Notes: generated by a model from the letters alone, not told the origin. A DNA stretch of 64,000 nucleotides from Bernardetia sp. MNP-M8 (GCF_037126285.1 NZ_CP147012.1:1054001-1118000), one strand, 5' to 3'; positions 47,101 through 56,185 are shown, counted from the stretch's first letter. Made by a program: numbers and translations.

Positions 47101-48259
47101 TGATAGAATTAAATTTATTAATTCCTTCGGCAAGTGTTCCTATCCAAATGCTACCCTGATTATCTTTAAAAACACATGTGATATGATTATTACTAAGCGA
47201 ATAACGTAGAGAAGGATTAGATTCAAGGGTTTTTATTTGATTTGTAGAAGGGTTGATAATCAAAACTCCATCTTCTTGTGTACCTATAAAAATCTCATCT
47301 CCAAAATTCTCAAAAGTAGTCACTATCTTTCCAGAAAAAATATTTTTAGTGGTTGGTTTTCCTGTTTTATCTACTGTTTTCTGTTCATCAGCTTCCAAAA
47401 CGGTAAAAATTTCAGTATCTAAGTCTAAAATATTAATCCCTCCATCACGAGTAGCAATCCATAATTTATTTCTTTTCGAATCATCATTTTCAATAATCTC
47501 TAATCCTATTATTTGTTCACTACTTGGTGCACTCGAACTACTTCCATAAATACTTGGTCTAAAATGAATAAATTTATTTTCATTTTCTTCAAAACGGTCT
47601 AAACCACCTTCAGCAGTTGCTATCCAAAGGCGTTTTTGGTTGTCCTCTATAATATCAGTAACATGATTTTGAGCTAATGAATTTTGATTACGCTCATCAT
47701 TTCTATAATGGTCAAATGTTTGGGTTTGTGGATTAAAAAGATTTAAGCCACCAATAGAAGTACCTATCCAAGTTCTTTTTTTAGAATCTCTTAAAATACA
47801 AGTAACTGCTCCTGCACTCAAACTAAGTGGATTTTGTGGCTCATAAGCAAAAACTTCAAATTGTTCTGTAATAGTATTGAGTCTACAGAGTCCTCCACTT
47901 TGAGTTCCTATCCAAATAAAATTATCTTCGGTTTGTAATAAAAAAGTAATATGATTATCAGGGATTGAATTTGTGTTTTGTTCTACTTTATAGGTTTTAA
48001 AATTACTAGCATCGTATCGATTTAATCCGTTTTGAGTTCCTATCCAAATGAAACCCAAGTTATCTTGAAGCATTGCCGTAACTGTATTTTGAGATAATCC
48101 ATCCTGAGAAGTAAGTTTATCAAAACGCCAATCTAATGCAATTTGCTGTGCATAGAGGTTTGAAGCCGTATTTTGAAAAACAAATAGGAAAAGAAAGAAA
48201 ATCACAAAAAGAAATGACGATAAACTATTTTTGATAAAAAGTTGAAAGGAATGCAACAT
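44147..48259 (-). CDS. Giant sensor: two-component propellers, Y_Y_Y, TM, GAF and SpoIIE phosphatase
   Basis: A 1370-residue inner-membrane protein. After a signal or TM segment (about 15-38) come roughly 14 propeller strands with the repeated NLWIGT..GLN(K/R)(F/Y) motif (about 45-750), forming two seven-bladed periplasmic propellers. A Y_Y_Y domain (about 780-845), one TM helix (about 850-870), a coiled coil (about 875-945), a GAF domain (about 950-1095) and a SpoIIE PP2C phosphatase (about 1130-1370; VSGDFYWV, IDCTGHGVPGGFMSVIG, DGMDIGLLCL, TTDGFADQ) follow. Such propellers usually precede histidine kinases that sense polysaccharides, so a phosphatase output is notable. Confidence 0.93.
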   Translation of the reverse strand: MLHSFQLFIKNSLSSFLFVIFFLFLFVFQNTASNLYAQQIALDWRFDKLTSQDGLSQNTVTAMLQDNLGFIWIGTQNGLNRYDASNFKTYKVEQNTNSIPDNHITFLLQTEDNFIWIGTQSGGLCRLNTITEQFEVFAYEPQNPLSLSAGAVTCILRDSKKRTWIGTSIGGLNLFNPQTQTFDHYRNDERNQNSLAQNHVTDIIEDNQKRLWIATAEGGLDRFEENENKFIHFRPSIYGSSSSAPSSEQIIGLEIIENDDSKRNKLWIATRDGGINILDLDTEIFTVLEADEQKTVDKTGKPTTKNIFSGKIVTTFENFGDEIFIGTQEDGVLIINPSTNQIKTLESNPSLRYSLSNNHITCVFKDNQGSIWIGTLAEGINKFNSIKNKFAHFREEADKSKSLPDSRITSIFKTTTNNLWIGTASGGITILTPKNEKERIFNTYQHREKDETTIASDKVSVVYQDKQNQIWVGTAEGLEIFNEKKETFEQILIYNEKLNNPDKLSIKAIYQDTKNNYWIGLYQQGLLKLLPSGETQLFKTEIYNDFSLSNNYVRVIFEDRIGNLWIGTEDGLNLYDNSPNSEKFVRYMHQIENPNSISNDEILSITEDDDGNIWIGTANGLNKFDVKKGVFTVFTEKDGLPNNIIHSVVCDLQNRIWVSTSQGIAELDPYSKTIRSYDISDGLQSNEFISGSVYQERIIDKTTGEEKQGFIYFGGINGFNRFNPDSLSYNTSVPKLVFTQFSLFNKVISPSNKNSYLEKTIPYTKEITLPYDANVFSIDFSVLDFIAPHKTKYSYYLEGFDKEWHSTNRNFVTYTNLASGSYTLKVKGSNSDGIWNDTGIEMNIIVTPPFWRTWWFTTISVFLFLVITIGGYKIRTYQIQEQKRRLEYQVEERTNELAEKTWELESQTKQLESQNSLLETQSKEIQVAYDNVNILSEVGQKITSTLDMRQMIETVYQNVSGLMPVDRFGIGVFNDEFQRLEFPFFVEGETYFPFHTKSLNDKKRLSVICYEKQKEIVIQDFQKENKNYATEYANDGIEMELGKTPKSAAYFPLSVEQHAIGILTVQSFQKNAYSNQHLTILRSLAAYTSIALDNARAYKTIETNNRNITDSIRYALTIQQAMLPEKELMDSLFDAHFVIFKPLSMVSGDFYWVTKVETEVEGSIQTRIYAAIIDCTGHGVPGGFMSVIGKTLLDEIVQTQQVKEPSKILELLDKNTRAVLKQEQTSNDDGMDIGLLCLEEDKEEEKFKITFSGAKRPLYFIEKTDSLSKLKIIKGNRRSIGGRTRNNPVPFTDNEIILKKGALIYLTTDGFADQPNPERKKIGSLHLRKIIENNSLKMMTKQRTELLNILREHQQESAQVDDISLIGIRI

Positions 48260-48495
48260 GATTTTTTAGTACCTGCTAAAAAGATTGTTTTTCTGTATTG
48301 ATTTTATTCTAATGTAGGAAAGATAAAAAAAAACTCTCAGAATACAATAAAACATCAGGGTATATTTATAAAATATAAAACTGTGTATTCATTTGGCTAC
48401 ACTAAATTATTTTCAAAGTTATTTTAAGAATATCAAAACGACTAACAAAGTTTTTATCAACCTATCTTGAGTTAGCACTTATCTAACAAAAACCG

Positions 48496-48503
48496 TATCT
48501 TTG
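48496..48503 (+). promoter_or_regulatory. Promoter -7 element for the ABC exporter
   Basis: TATCTTTG matches TAnnTTTG exactly, 41 bp before the ATG. The nearest TTG (48467-48469) is 26 nt away, longer than usual. Confidence 0.4.
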
Positions 48504-48543
48504 CGTTTCGAAAATTAGACGTACTATCGTTTTAAAACATACT

Positions 48544-50436
48544 ATGAAAAATACGAACGGAAAAGAAAATATAAACAGAAATGGACAGTCTCAAAAGACA
48601 GAATCTATTTCAGATGAATCTATAAAAGATTCTACAGAAATCAATAAAGAAGATGAACACAAAAAGCGAAAACTCAACAAAGAGAGTTTTCAATATTTGT
48701 TAGGCATTTATAAATATATGATGCCCTACAAAGGATATTTCTTTAGTGGAATGGTTTGTCTCTTCTTATCTAGTGTTGTTCTTTTAGCCTTTCCAGAGCT
48801 TACAGGAAATCTTATTGATGTAGCGACAGGAGACGAGAGTTTCTTGTTAGATAGCATTAATCAGATTACGCTTGCTTTAGTAGTTGTAATTGTAATTCAA
48901 GTCATTTTTTCATTTTTTAGAGTTTATTTATTTGCACAAGTAAGTGAATATTCAATGGCTGATATTCGCAAAGCATTGTATCAAAAATACTTGACTTTGC
49001 CAATGAGTTTTTATGACAAGCATCGTTCTGGAGAGCTTATGAGCCGAATTACAGCAGATGTAGCTCTTTTGCAAGACACTTTTTCGGTTACATTAGCCGA
49101 GTTTTTCCGTCAGATAATTACGCTTATTGTTGGCTTAGGAATTTTATTTGTCAAAACTCCAAAACTCACTTTTTTTATGCTTGGTGTAATGCCAGTTTTG
49201 ATTATTGGAGCAATTATTTTTGGTAAGTTCATCCGTAAACTTTCTAAGAAAACACAAGACCAGCTTGCTACTTCAAATATAATTGTTGAAGAAACTATTC
49301 AAGCTATTGCAACTGTAAAAGCATTTACAAACGAAATTTTTGAATCAAATCGTTACTCAACTACTCAAAATAGTGTCATTCAAACAGCTTTAAAAGCAGC
49401 TACTTATCGTGGTGGTTTTGTCTCCTTTATTGTCTTTGCTATTTTTGGAAGTATTACAGCTGTTTTTTGGTATGGTGCAACACTTCTAGCAGCTGGAGAT
49501 TTGACTTCAGGAGATTTGATTTCTTTTATTATTTATTCTATGTTTATTGCTGGTTCTATTGGAGGACTAGGAAATATTTATGGACAGATACAGAAAGCTA
49601 TCGGAGCATCAGAACGAGTTTTGGAGATTTTAGGAGAAGAGTCAGAGTCAGAATTAACGTATGCTACAGAGAAATCTAATATCAATCAAAATCCAATTCA
49701 AGGAAATATTTCTTTCAAAGATGTTCGTTTTTCTTATCCTACCCGTACTGATGTAGAGGTTTTGCAAGGACTTAGTTTGGATATAAAAGCAGGAGAAAAA
49801 ATTGCCTTAGTCGGACATAGTGGCGCAGGAAAATCTACTATTATTCAGCTTTTAGAGCGTTTTTATGATCCACAAACAGGAACAATAGAAGTAGATGGGA
49901 AAAATAATTTAGAGTATGATTTGAGTTTTTACCGTTCTGCTATCGGAATTGTACCCCAAGAAATTTTGCTTTTTGGAGGAACAATCAGAGAAAATATAGC
50001 CTACGGAAAACCAACTGCAACAGAAGAAGAAATTATTTCGGCTGCCAAACAAGCTAACGCATTTAAGTTTATAGAAACCTTTCCAGAAGGATTAGAAACA
50101 TTGGTAGGAGAACGAGGCGTAAAACTTTCAGGTGGACAGCGTCAAAGAATTGCTATTGCAAGAGCTATTTTACGCAATCCAAAAATCTTGATTTTAGATG
50201 AAGCAACAAGTTCGTTAGACGCTGAATCTGAACAACTTGTACAGGAAGCCTTAGATACACTCATGAAAGATAGAACAACAATTATTATTGCTCACCGTTT
50301 GGCTACAATTAGAAAAGTAGATACAATTTACGTCATTGAAAATGGACAAATCAGTGAACAAGGAACACATGAAAGTTTGGTAAATCAAGAAGGAACATAT
50401 AATCAACTGGTTCGCTTGCAATTGCTAGACGTTTAA
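48544..50436 (+). CDS. MsbA-like ABC exporter (fused permease and ATPase)
   Basis: A 630-residue half-transporter that should dimerise in the inner membrane. The N-terminal 50 residues are charged and polar, longer than typical. Six TM helices (about 70-345) precede the nucleotide-binding domain (about 385-625), with Walker A GHSGAGKST at about 424, the Q-loop VPQEILLFGG, signature LSGGQRQRIAIARAI at about 529 and Walker B ILILDEATSSLD. Relatives export lipid A, other lipids or drugs. Nothing nearby fixes the substrate. It is transcribed alone. Confidence 0.95.
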   Translation: MKNTNGKENINRNGQSQKTESISDESIKDSTEINKEDEHKKRKLNKESFQYLLGIYKYMMPYKGYFFSGMVCLFLSSVVLLAFPELTGNLIDVATGDESFLLDSINQITLALVVVIVIQVIFSFFRVYLFAQVSEYSMADIRKALYQKYLTLPMSFYDKHRSGELMSRITADVALLQDTFSVTLAEFFRQIITLIVGLGILFVKTPKLTFFMLGVMPVLIIGAIIFGKFIRKLSKKTQDQLATSNIIVEETIQAIATVKAFTNEIFESNRYSTTQNSVIQTALKAATYRGGFVSFIVFAIFGSITAVFWYGATLLAAGDLTSGDLISFIIYSMFIAGSIGGLGNIYGQIQKAIGASERVLEILGEESESELTYATEKSNINQNPIQGNISFKDVRFSYPTRTDVEVLQGLSLDIKAGEKIALVGHSGAGKSTIIQLLERFYDPQTGTIEVDGKNNLEYDLSFYRSAIGIVPQEILLFGGTIRENIAYGKPTATEEEIISAAKQANAFKFIETFPEGLETLVGERGVKLSGGQRQRIAIARAILRNPKILILDEATSSLDAESEQLVQEALDTLMKDRTTIIIAHRLATIRKVDTIYVIENGQISEQGTHESLVNQEGTYNQLVRLQLLDV

Positions 50437-50602
50437 ATTCAAAAAAAATCAGTTAGTTTGTAGTTATTCATTTTGAAAAAATAGTCAAGAAAAAATGATA
50501 CCTTGATTAAAACAAATTTTTCAAAACTATTTTGGCAGTAATTTAATTATTAAAGCATAAATTACAACTGCACTCTAACTCTAAAAAAGAATTTTTATGT
50601 TA

Positions 50603-51358
50603 ATGAACAAGCGTACTTTTCTCAAAACGGCAGGTCTTGCCACTATCGGAATCATGTTTAATCCTCTTTCGGCTTGTGATTCTTCTAAAAAAACAGATAC
50701 TACTGAAACAGATTCGACAGCAGTAGCAACTGAAAATGGACTCTTTACACTAAAATCACCCTTCGAATTACCAGCCTTACCTTATGATTTTGCTGCACTA
50801 GCTCCAAATATTGACAAACAAACAATGGAAATCCACCATGGAAAACACCATCAAGGTTATGTCAATAAATTAAACAAGGCTATTGAAGGAACAAACTTCG
50901 CCAATCAGAATTTATTAGAAATTTTGGAAAGCGTAGGCGAAAATGACACAGCTGTTCGAAATAATGGAGGTGGACATTATAATCACAGTCTTTTTTGGGA
51001 ATCTTTATCTCCAAAAAATCAGGTTGTCACAGGAAATTTGAAAATAGCTTTAGAAAAAGATTTTGGTTCGTATGAAGCCTTTCAAAAGGAGTTTTCAGAA
51101 GAAGCAAAAGGAGTATTTGGCTCAGGTTGGGCGTGGCTTTGTAAAGCAAATGACGGTAAACTTTTCATTACCTCTACGCCAAATCAGGACAATCCATTAA
51201 TGAAAAATCTTGCAGAAAAAACAGGAACACCACTTTTAGCTCTTGATGTTTGGGAACATGCTTATTACCTCAACTATCAAAACAAACGTGCAGAATACAT
51301 TGAGAATTTTTATAAAATAATCAACTGGGAAAAAATTGAAGAGCGTTTTAATGCTTAG
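50603..51358 (+). CDS. Fe/Mn superoxide dismutase exported as a lipoprotein
   Basis: The start is ATG 50603 (MNKRTFLKTAGLATIGIMFN, 251 residues); an ATG at 50597 adds two. The N-terminus is a KR-containing signal sequence with lipobox PLSAC (Cys25) and a Thr/Ser/Asp linker to about 50. The SOD domain follows with metal ligands in MEIHHGKHHQGYV, GGGHYNHSLFW and DVWEHAYYLNYQ. RNNGGGHYNHSLFW and STPNQDNPL look like Mn-type or cambialistic enzymes. It converts superoxide to hydrogen peroxide and oxygen. A membrane-anchored periplasmic location is inferred from the signal. Confidence 0.93.
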   Translation: MNKRTFLKTAGLATIGIMFNPLSACDSSKKTDTTETDSTAVATENGLFTLKSPFELPALPYDFAALAPNIDKQTMEIHHGKHHQGYVNKLNKAIEGTNFANQNLLEILESVGENDTAVRNNGGGHYNHSLFWESLSPKNQVVTGNLKIALEKDFGSYEAFQKEFSEEAKGVFGSGWAWLCKANDGKLFITSTPNQDNPLMKNLAEKTGTPLLALDVWEHAYYLNYQNKRAEYIENFYKIINWEKIEERFNA

Positions 51359-51379
51359 CTTTGAAGTTTCAAGATATAG

Positions 51380-51430
51380 AAAAGCAGACTTTTATAAAGT
51401 AATTATTTTATAAAAGTCTGCTTTTTTTTT
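51380..51430. terminator. Bidirectional terminator between the SOD and T9SS surface protein genes
   Basis: A 16-bp stem, AGCAGACTTTTATAAA with TTTATAAAAGTCTGCT, has T-rich sequence on the plus side and an A-run on the other. It lies between converging stops. Confidence 0.85.
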
Positions 51431-51450
51431 ATCAAATTGAAATGTAATAC

Positions 51451-54015
51451 TTACATCTTACAAAATGTCTTTGTAAATACGCCTTTTTGAGATACAAAAC
51501 GCACTATATACATTCCATTTTTCAAATTACTAATATCTAAATTTGATGAATTCGTAGCTTTAATAATTCTGTTTCCTAACAAATCCACTACTTCAATATG
51601 AGAAATAGAAAGTAATTCTGTTCCTTTAAAATGAATACTATTTTGACTTGGATTAGGGTAAAGTGTTATTCTGCTACTTTGCTTTTCATCTATGGCTGTA
51701 ATGGTCTCATCTGTTTTTATAGTTACTTCATTTGAAAAATTAGAACTAGCTGCATCCTTTTTACCCAAAACTTTATAGGTATAAGTGGTTGTTGGACTTA
51801 CTTGTGTATCTAGCCAGTTTCTTTCTGCTCCTCCTATTTGTCCCACTTCCTTAAACTCGGTTTCATTTTCACTTTTTCTTGAAATGACAAAGTTTGAAAA
51901 ACCATCATTTGCCACCCAACTAAGAGCATTTCCTTCAGCAGCTTTAAAGATTCCGATGAGTTGTTGAGGTGCTGGATTAGCATCTACTTTTGTAGTGATA
52001 ATAGAAGATATATCAGACGAAATAAGATTTCCAAAACCATTATAATAATTTAGCAAAGCATAAACACGCAGATCCGTTTGTTCGCTAATTAGATTAAATA
52101 AGAATGACAAAGGAGCTGTTTCACTAGGATTACTATTTAATTTCAAACGAATTGTTTTGCTACTACTTACTTCTACATTCGAAAACTCTAAACTACTTTC
52201 TAAAATATCAAGTTTACTCATATCTGCATCTTCATTCAGATAAATAACCATTTCAGTATAAGCTGTTTCAGCAGGCGCATTATTTCCTTTATAAATGTGA
52301 TAGGTAAATGTTTTGTCTGATGAGATTTCTTCTTGAGTAAGCGAAGGAGTTGATAAAAGCGACAAATTTATACTTTGAGAAACTGCATTTTCATCTATTT
52401 GCTGTGTGATTTGTGCTTGCTCGTTATATCTTCCTGTCGAACTATTTATTTCAAGATAATGACGTATATACTCTCCATTTGTGAGAGATTCAGATTCACT
52501 TGCTTTCAAAACAATATCTATTGTCTGACTAGAATAAGCTGGAACATCAACCGAAAATGTAGCAGGAATATTTCCATCAAAATCTACACTACTACTCACT
52601 ATTTCAAATCGACTATCAGGAGTAAAACTTGCTGCAATAGTTTGACTAGAATTAGTAGAATTATCCAACAAAATCTGATACTTATAATCTTGATTTGGCA
52701 GCACTCGTTCTCCATCTTGAGAAACAATAATTCCACCTACTCTTCCTCCAGTAGCTCCAATAGCAAAATCTTGTCCTGTTACTGATGGATTGGTGTTTGA
52801 CAAAGTTACTGTTCTATTTATTGGTGTAGCTTCTGTTATTTGTGGAGAAAATGTAACTGTATTACCAAAAGCACGAAGAAAGTTTAATCTATAATTTCCT
52901 TCCGATTCTGTAAAAACCCAAGAATTAGGAAAACTATTACTATTCAATATATTAACACCTGCAATACCTTCTTCTCCAGTATCTTGTACTTGGTTACCAT
53001 TCCAATCTCTAAATACTTTTCCACTTACAGAATAATAGTCAACATTTCCTAGCTGAGAAACGACAGCACTACTGACAGGAGTAAGATTTGTAGAAGGATT
53101 ATTTATATTTACTACTGCTGCTACATCTACAGTAAAAGAAGGAACGATATTAACTGTACAAGTATATTCTGTATTTGGTGTAAATCCTCCTATAGGCAGG
53201 ATAGTAACTGAAGTAACATTTCCATTTGTGACTTGAGTTTCAAATACTGGAGTAGGCAAAGAACTAGACCAACCTAATAAGACTATATTTGGTGGGGCGA
53301 AATATCCAGAGCCTGAGTTATATTGTACTTCTCCATTAGGACTTGCTCCATTCGTCATATCCAATGTTTTAGAGGGAACAACAGTATTCCATGCAAGTTC
53401 TCCATTTGCATCTGTTCTAAATACAGCAGTATTACCTCCTCCATTAGCAGGAGTAATACTAGCATTACTTCCTCCTCCTTTCAAGCGAATAGGATATTGA
53501 GCTTCTGTATATCCTAATCCTGCATCACTTATGTCTACGATTATTTCGTAATCATTTCCACTTACTTGTTGAAAAATTGCATATATATAACTAGGGTACA
53601 GAGGGTCTCCAAAAAAATAAGGATTAGCTTGTAAAACATCCTGTGGTGTTGCGTTTGGGGGAAAAGTAATAATATTAGGTGTTACAGTTACAGAGGAGAC
53701 ACTTCCTTGTGATATAGCAGGGTCATATAAATTAAATGTATAAATGCGTTCATCTGGTGTATCATTCAAACCATAATCAAATCTAAAGACATCATTTCCA
53801 TTACCTCGCCCACCTACATTAGAATTAGTGCTAGTAAGTATCCAATCTCCAGTAGCATTTATATCAAAAAACACACTCCCACTACTTCCACTAGGAGGCA
53901 CAGCAGGTACTTGTTGAAATGGAGGACTTATAGTTTGTGAAAAACTAGATTGAAATGTAAGGAGTGAAAAAAATAGTATTAATAAATACTTTTGGATTAA
54001 TTTAAAATAATTCAT
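51451..54015 (-). CDS. Large T9SS-exported surface protein with SdrD-B-like and FN3 domains
   Basis: An 854-residue protein with a signal peptide (cleavage near SSFSQ, residue 27). The N-terminal 330 residues are beta-rich and mention no family I know. A B-type SdrD-like domain (about 335-405, VSGKVFRDWNGNQVQDTGEE) and several beta-sandwich units follow, then a fibronectin III-like domain (about 690-765, NALSWVANDGFSNFVISR). The end (about 775-854) is a type A T9SS sorting domain (ITLYPNPSQNSIHF, ISNLKNGMYIVRF). It is probably an adhesin or cell-surface component. The SdrD-B fold often binds calcium in other proteins. Confidence 0.88.
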   Translation of the reverse strand: MNYFKLIQKYLLILFFSLLTFQSSFSQTISPPFQQVPAVPPSGSSGSVFFDINATGDWILTSTNSNVGGRGNGNDVFRFDYGLNDTPDERIYTFNLYDPAISQGSVSSVTVTPNIITFPPNATPQDVLQANPYFFGDPLYPSYIYAIFQQVSGNDYEIIVDISDAGLGYTEAQYPIRLKGGGSNASITPANGGGNTAVFRTDANGELAWNTVVPSKTLDMTNGASPNGEVQYNSGSGYFAPPNIVLLGWSSSLPTPVFETQVTNGNVTSVTILPIGGFTPNTEYTCTVNIVPSFTVDVAAVVNINNPSTNLTPVSSAVVSQLGNVDYYSVSGKVFRDWNGNQVQDTGEEGIAGVNILNSNSFPNSWVFTESEGNYRLNFLRAFGNTVTFSPQITEATPINRTVTLSNTNPSVTGQDFAIGATGGRVGGIIVSQDGERVLPNQDYKYQILLDNSTNSSQTIAASFTPDSRFEIVSSSVDFDGNIPATFSVDVPAYSSQTIDIVLKASESESLTNGEYIRHYLEINSSTGRYNEQAQITQQIDENAVSQSINLSLLSTPSLTQEEISSDKTFTYHIYKGNNAPAETAYTEMVIYLNEDADMSKLDILESSLEFSNVEVSSSKTIRLKLNSNPSETAPLSFLFNLISEQTDLRVYALLNYYNGFGNLISSDISSIITTKVDANPAPQQLIGIFKAAEGNALSWVANDGFSNFVISRKSENETEFKEVGQIGGAERNWLDTQVSPTTTYTYKVLGKKDAASSNFSNEVTIKTDETITAIDEKQSSRITLYPNPSQNSIHFKGTELLSISHIEVVDLLGNRIIKATNSSNLDISNLKNGMYIVRFVSQKGVFTKTFCKM

Positions 54016-54150
54016 ACGAATAAAATGGGTTAAGTTGTATTTTAATCAAGACCCAAAGAGTAATACAAATGGTTGCATCATTTTGATATTATTTTCTTAT
54101 AATTTATTTCGTAACTTGCTTTTCTTACATTTCATTTAACTCAAAATTCA

Positions 54151-54873
54151 ATGTTAAAACGTCTAAAACGCTTCTTATTCAGACTCTTACTCAAACTTTC
54201 CATTGTCGTTATTATTTTGGCAGCAATTGGTTTTTATCTTTCGCCTTATAAATATCAAACTCCTTTTTATCGTTGGTATTATTCTCATTCGGATTACAAA
54301 ATACTGCTTTCTGAAATAAAAGTAAAACAAGACTCTCTCAAAAAAGAATATCAAGCAGCCAAAACAGATTCAGAAAAAGATAAGATTTTAGAAAAGGCAC
54401 AAAAAACATTTAAAAATAGTTTTGAGCAGGTTTGTAAGTATTGGTACGGAACAAAATGGAGTTATTCGGGAACAACACAAATACCTAGCAAGGGAAAAAT
54501 AGCCTGTGGATATTTTGTAACAACTATTTTGAGAGATTTGGGCTATCCGATTGATAGAATAAAAATGGCTCAAGCAGCTTCTGAAACACTTATCAGAAAA
54601 ACTGTAGATAAAAAATTTATAAAACTGAAAGTCAATGCAGGCTTTGGAGATTTTATGGAAGAGGTAGAAGAAATGGGTAACGGAATTTATATTTTAGGAT
54701 TAGATACTCATACAGGTTTTTTGTTTATTGATGGAAGTTCTACTCATTTTATTCATTCTTCAAACGGAATTCTGAAAGGAGTTCGTAATCAAATGGCTTT
54801 TAGTTCGAATACAATCAGGAGATCCAAATACAGAGTGGCAGGACAACTACAAGTAGAAAGGTGGCTAAAATGA
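54151..54873 (+). CDS. Membrane-anchored NlpC/P60-like cysteine peptidase (predicted)
   Basis: A 240-residue protein with an N-terminal anchor (about 14-30, LKLSIVVIILAAIGFYL) after a basic start, then a coiled-coil stalk (about 45-85). Residues about 95-215 resemble an NlpC/P60 or CHAP cysteine peptidase: YWYGTKWSYSGTT, KGKIACGYFVTTILRDLGY with a candidate nucleophile Cys, and LGLDTHTGFLFIDGSSTHFI with candidate His. Such enzymes cleave peptidoglycan stem peptides. Family membership is my judgement from motif spacing and is not certain. Monocistronic between a T9SS gene and the transketolase. Confidence 0.55.
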   Translation: MLKRLKRFLFRLLLKLSIVVIILAAIGFYLSPYKYQTPFYRWYYSHSDYKILLSEIKVKQDSLKKEYQAAKTDSEKDKILEKAQKTFKNSFEQVCKYWYGTKWSYSGTTQIPSKGKIACGYFVTTILRDLGYPIDRIKMAQAASETLIRKTVDKKFIKLKVNAGFGDFMEEVEEMGNGIYILGLDTHTGFLFIDGSSTHFIHSSNGILKGVRNQMAFSSNTIRRSKYRVAGQLQVERWLK

Positions 54874-54931
54874 ATGGTAAGTGATAAATGGTAAATTATA
54901 AATGCTGATGTTAGAATAAAAAACAGATTTT

Positions 54932-54972
54932 TCCCTTAGCAATCGTCCGTAATCGGACGTTGATAATGGGAT
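54932..54972. repeat. GC-rich hairpin upstream of the transketolase gene
   Basis: CAATCGTCCGtaatCGGACGTTG forms a strong stem, with weaker pairing extending to TCCC / GGGA outside. It lies just upstream of the -7-like TATCTTTG at 54990. It may be another small palindromic element or a regulatory site. Confidence 0.5.
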
Positions 54973-54989
54973 TTACGACAAAACCGTTT

Positions 54990-54997
54990 ATCTTTGT
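54990..54997 (+). promoter_or_regulatory. Promoter -7 element for transketolase
   Basis: TATCTTTG fits TAnnTTTG exactly. The upstream TTG at 54961-54963 is 26 nt away. It lies 55 bp before the ATG. Confidence 0.4.
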
Positions 54998-55052
54998 CTT
55001 ATAAATAGATTCTTCTTCTTATTTCTATCATTTATATCATTGTTTTAAGAAC

Positions 55053-56024
55053 ATGAAAAAATATACTTTCGACACAAAAAACGATACTCGCTCAGGTTTT
55101 GGCGACGGACTTACAGAACTAGGTAAAACAAACCCTAAAGTAGTGGCACTTTGTGCTGACCTTATTGGTTCACTCAAAATGGGCGATTTTCAAAAGCAAT
55201 TTCCAGAGCGTTTCTATCAAGTTGGTATTGCAGAAGCCAATATGATGGGTATTGCAGCAGGTCTTACTATTGGTGGCTGGATTCCTTTTACTGGAACTTT
55301 TGCCAATTTTTCAACAGGTAGAGTATATGACCAAATTCGTCAGTCGATTGCTTATTCTGGTAAAAATGTCAAAATTTGTGCTTCTCATGCAGGTATTACA
55401 CTTGGAGAAGATGGTGCAACACACCAAATTTTGGAAGATATTGGAATGATGCAAATGCTTCCTCACATGACTGTTATCAATCCTTGTGATTATAACCAAA
55501 CAAAAGCAGCCACTTTAGCAATTGCAGATTATCAAAACCCTGTTTATTTGCGTTTTGGTCGTCCGAAAGTTCCTGTTTTTATGCCTACTGATACAAAATT
55601 TGAAATCGGAAAAGCAATCACTTTACAAGAAGGAACAGATGTTACTATTTTTGCAACTGGACACTTGGTTTGGGAAGCTCTTTTGGCTCATGAAGAACTT
55701 TTAAAAGAAGGAATTTCTGCCGAAATCATCAATATACATACAATTAAACCATTAGATAGAGAAGCAATTTTGAAGTCTGTTTCTAAGACAAAATGTGCTG
55801 TTTCTGCCGAAGAGCATCAAATTATGGGTGGTTTGGGAAGTAGTATTGCACAAACTTTAGTGATGAATAATCCTGTTCCTATGGAATTTGTAGGTGTAAA
55901 TGATAGCTTCGGAGAAAGTGGAACACCTGAAGAATTGATGATAAAATATGGACTTACTTCAACTGATATTATCAAAAAAGCAAAAGCTGTTTTAGAACGT
56001 AAAGCAAAATTTGCTTCAGTTTAA
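55053..56024 (+). CDS. Transketolase C-terminal subunit
   Basis: A 323-residue protein equal to the pyrimidine-binding plus C-terminal domains of transketolase: RSGFGDGLTELGKTNPKVVA, QVGIAEANMMGIAAGLTIGG, GRVYDQIRQSIAYSG, ITLGEDGATHQILEDIGMMQ and the C-terminal VTIFATGHLVWEAL. With a separate N-terminal half it would transfer two-carbon units between sugar phosphates in the pentose phosphate pathway. The N-terminal, thiamine-pyrophosphate (GDG) half is not in this window, although split genes are normally adjacent. The length is standard for the split form. A terminator follows at 56066. Confidence 0.92.
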   Translation: MKKYTFDTKNDTRSGFGDGLTELGKTNPKVVALCADLIGSLKMGDFQKQFPERFYQVGIAEANMMGIAAGLTIGGWIPFTGTFANFSTGRVYDQIRQSIAYSGKNVKICASHAGITLGEDGATHQILEDIGMMQMLPHMTVINPCDYNQTKAATLAIADYQNPVYLRFGRPKVPVFMPTDTKFEIGKAITLQEGTDVTIFATGHLVWEALLAHEELLKEGISAEIINIHTIKPLDREAILKSVSKTKCAVSAEEHQIMGGLGSSIAQTLVMNNPVPMEFVGVNDSFGESGTPEELMIKYGLTSTDIIKKAKAVLERKAKFASV

Positions 56025-56065
56025 ATTAAAATTATATAGCATAGAATTTGTTATTCTATTTAGAC

Positions 56066-56102
56066 AAAAAAGGCAATTTTAAAATAGATTGCCTTTTTTT
56101 TT
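56066..56102 (+). terminator. Terminator after transketolase
   Basis: AAAAAAGGCAAT and ATTGCCTTTTTTTTT form a stem across TTTAAAATAG, ending in a long T-run. Confidence 0.85.
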
Positions 56103-56161
56103 GTAAATTTTGACTTTTATTTTTCAAAGAAAATTTCTCTCGCTGTTTTTGGTATTACGCC

Positions 56162-56185
56162 GTTGTTGGTGTCCTCACCAATAAC
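56162..56185. repeat. Minimal GTTGGTG hairpin
   Basis: GTTGTTGGTGTCCTCACCAA (then TAAC) is a short hairpin sharing the core of the larger elements. It looks like the uninterrupted version of the ends of the composite element at 25491-25758. Confidence 0.65.
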
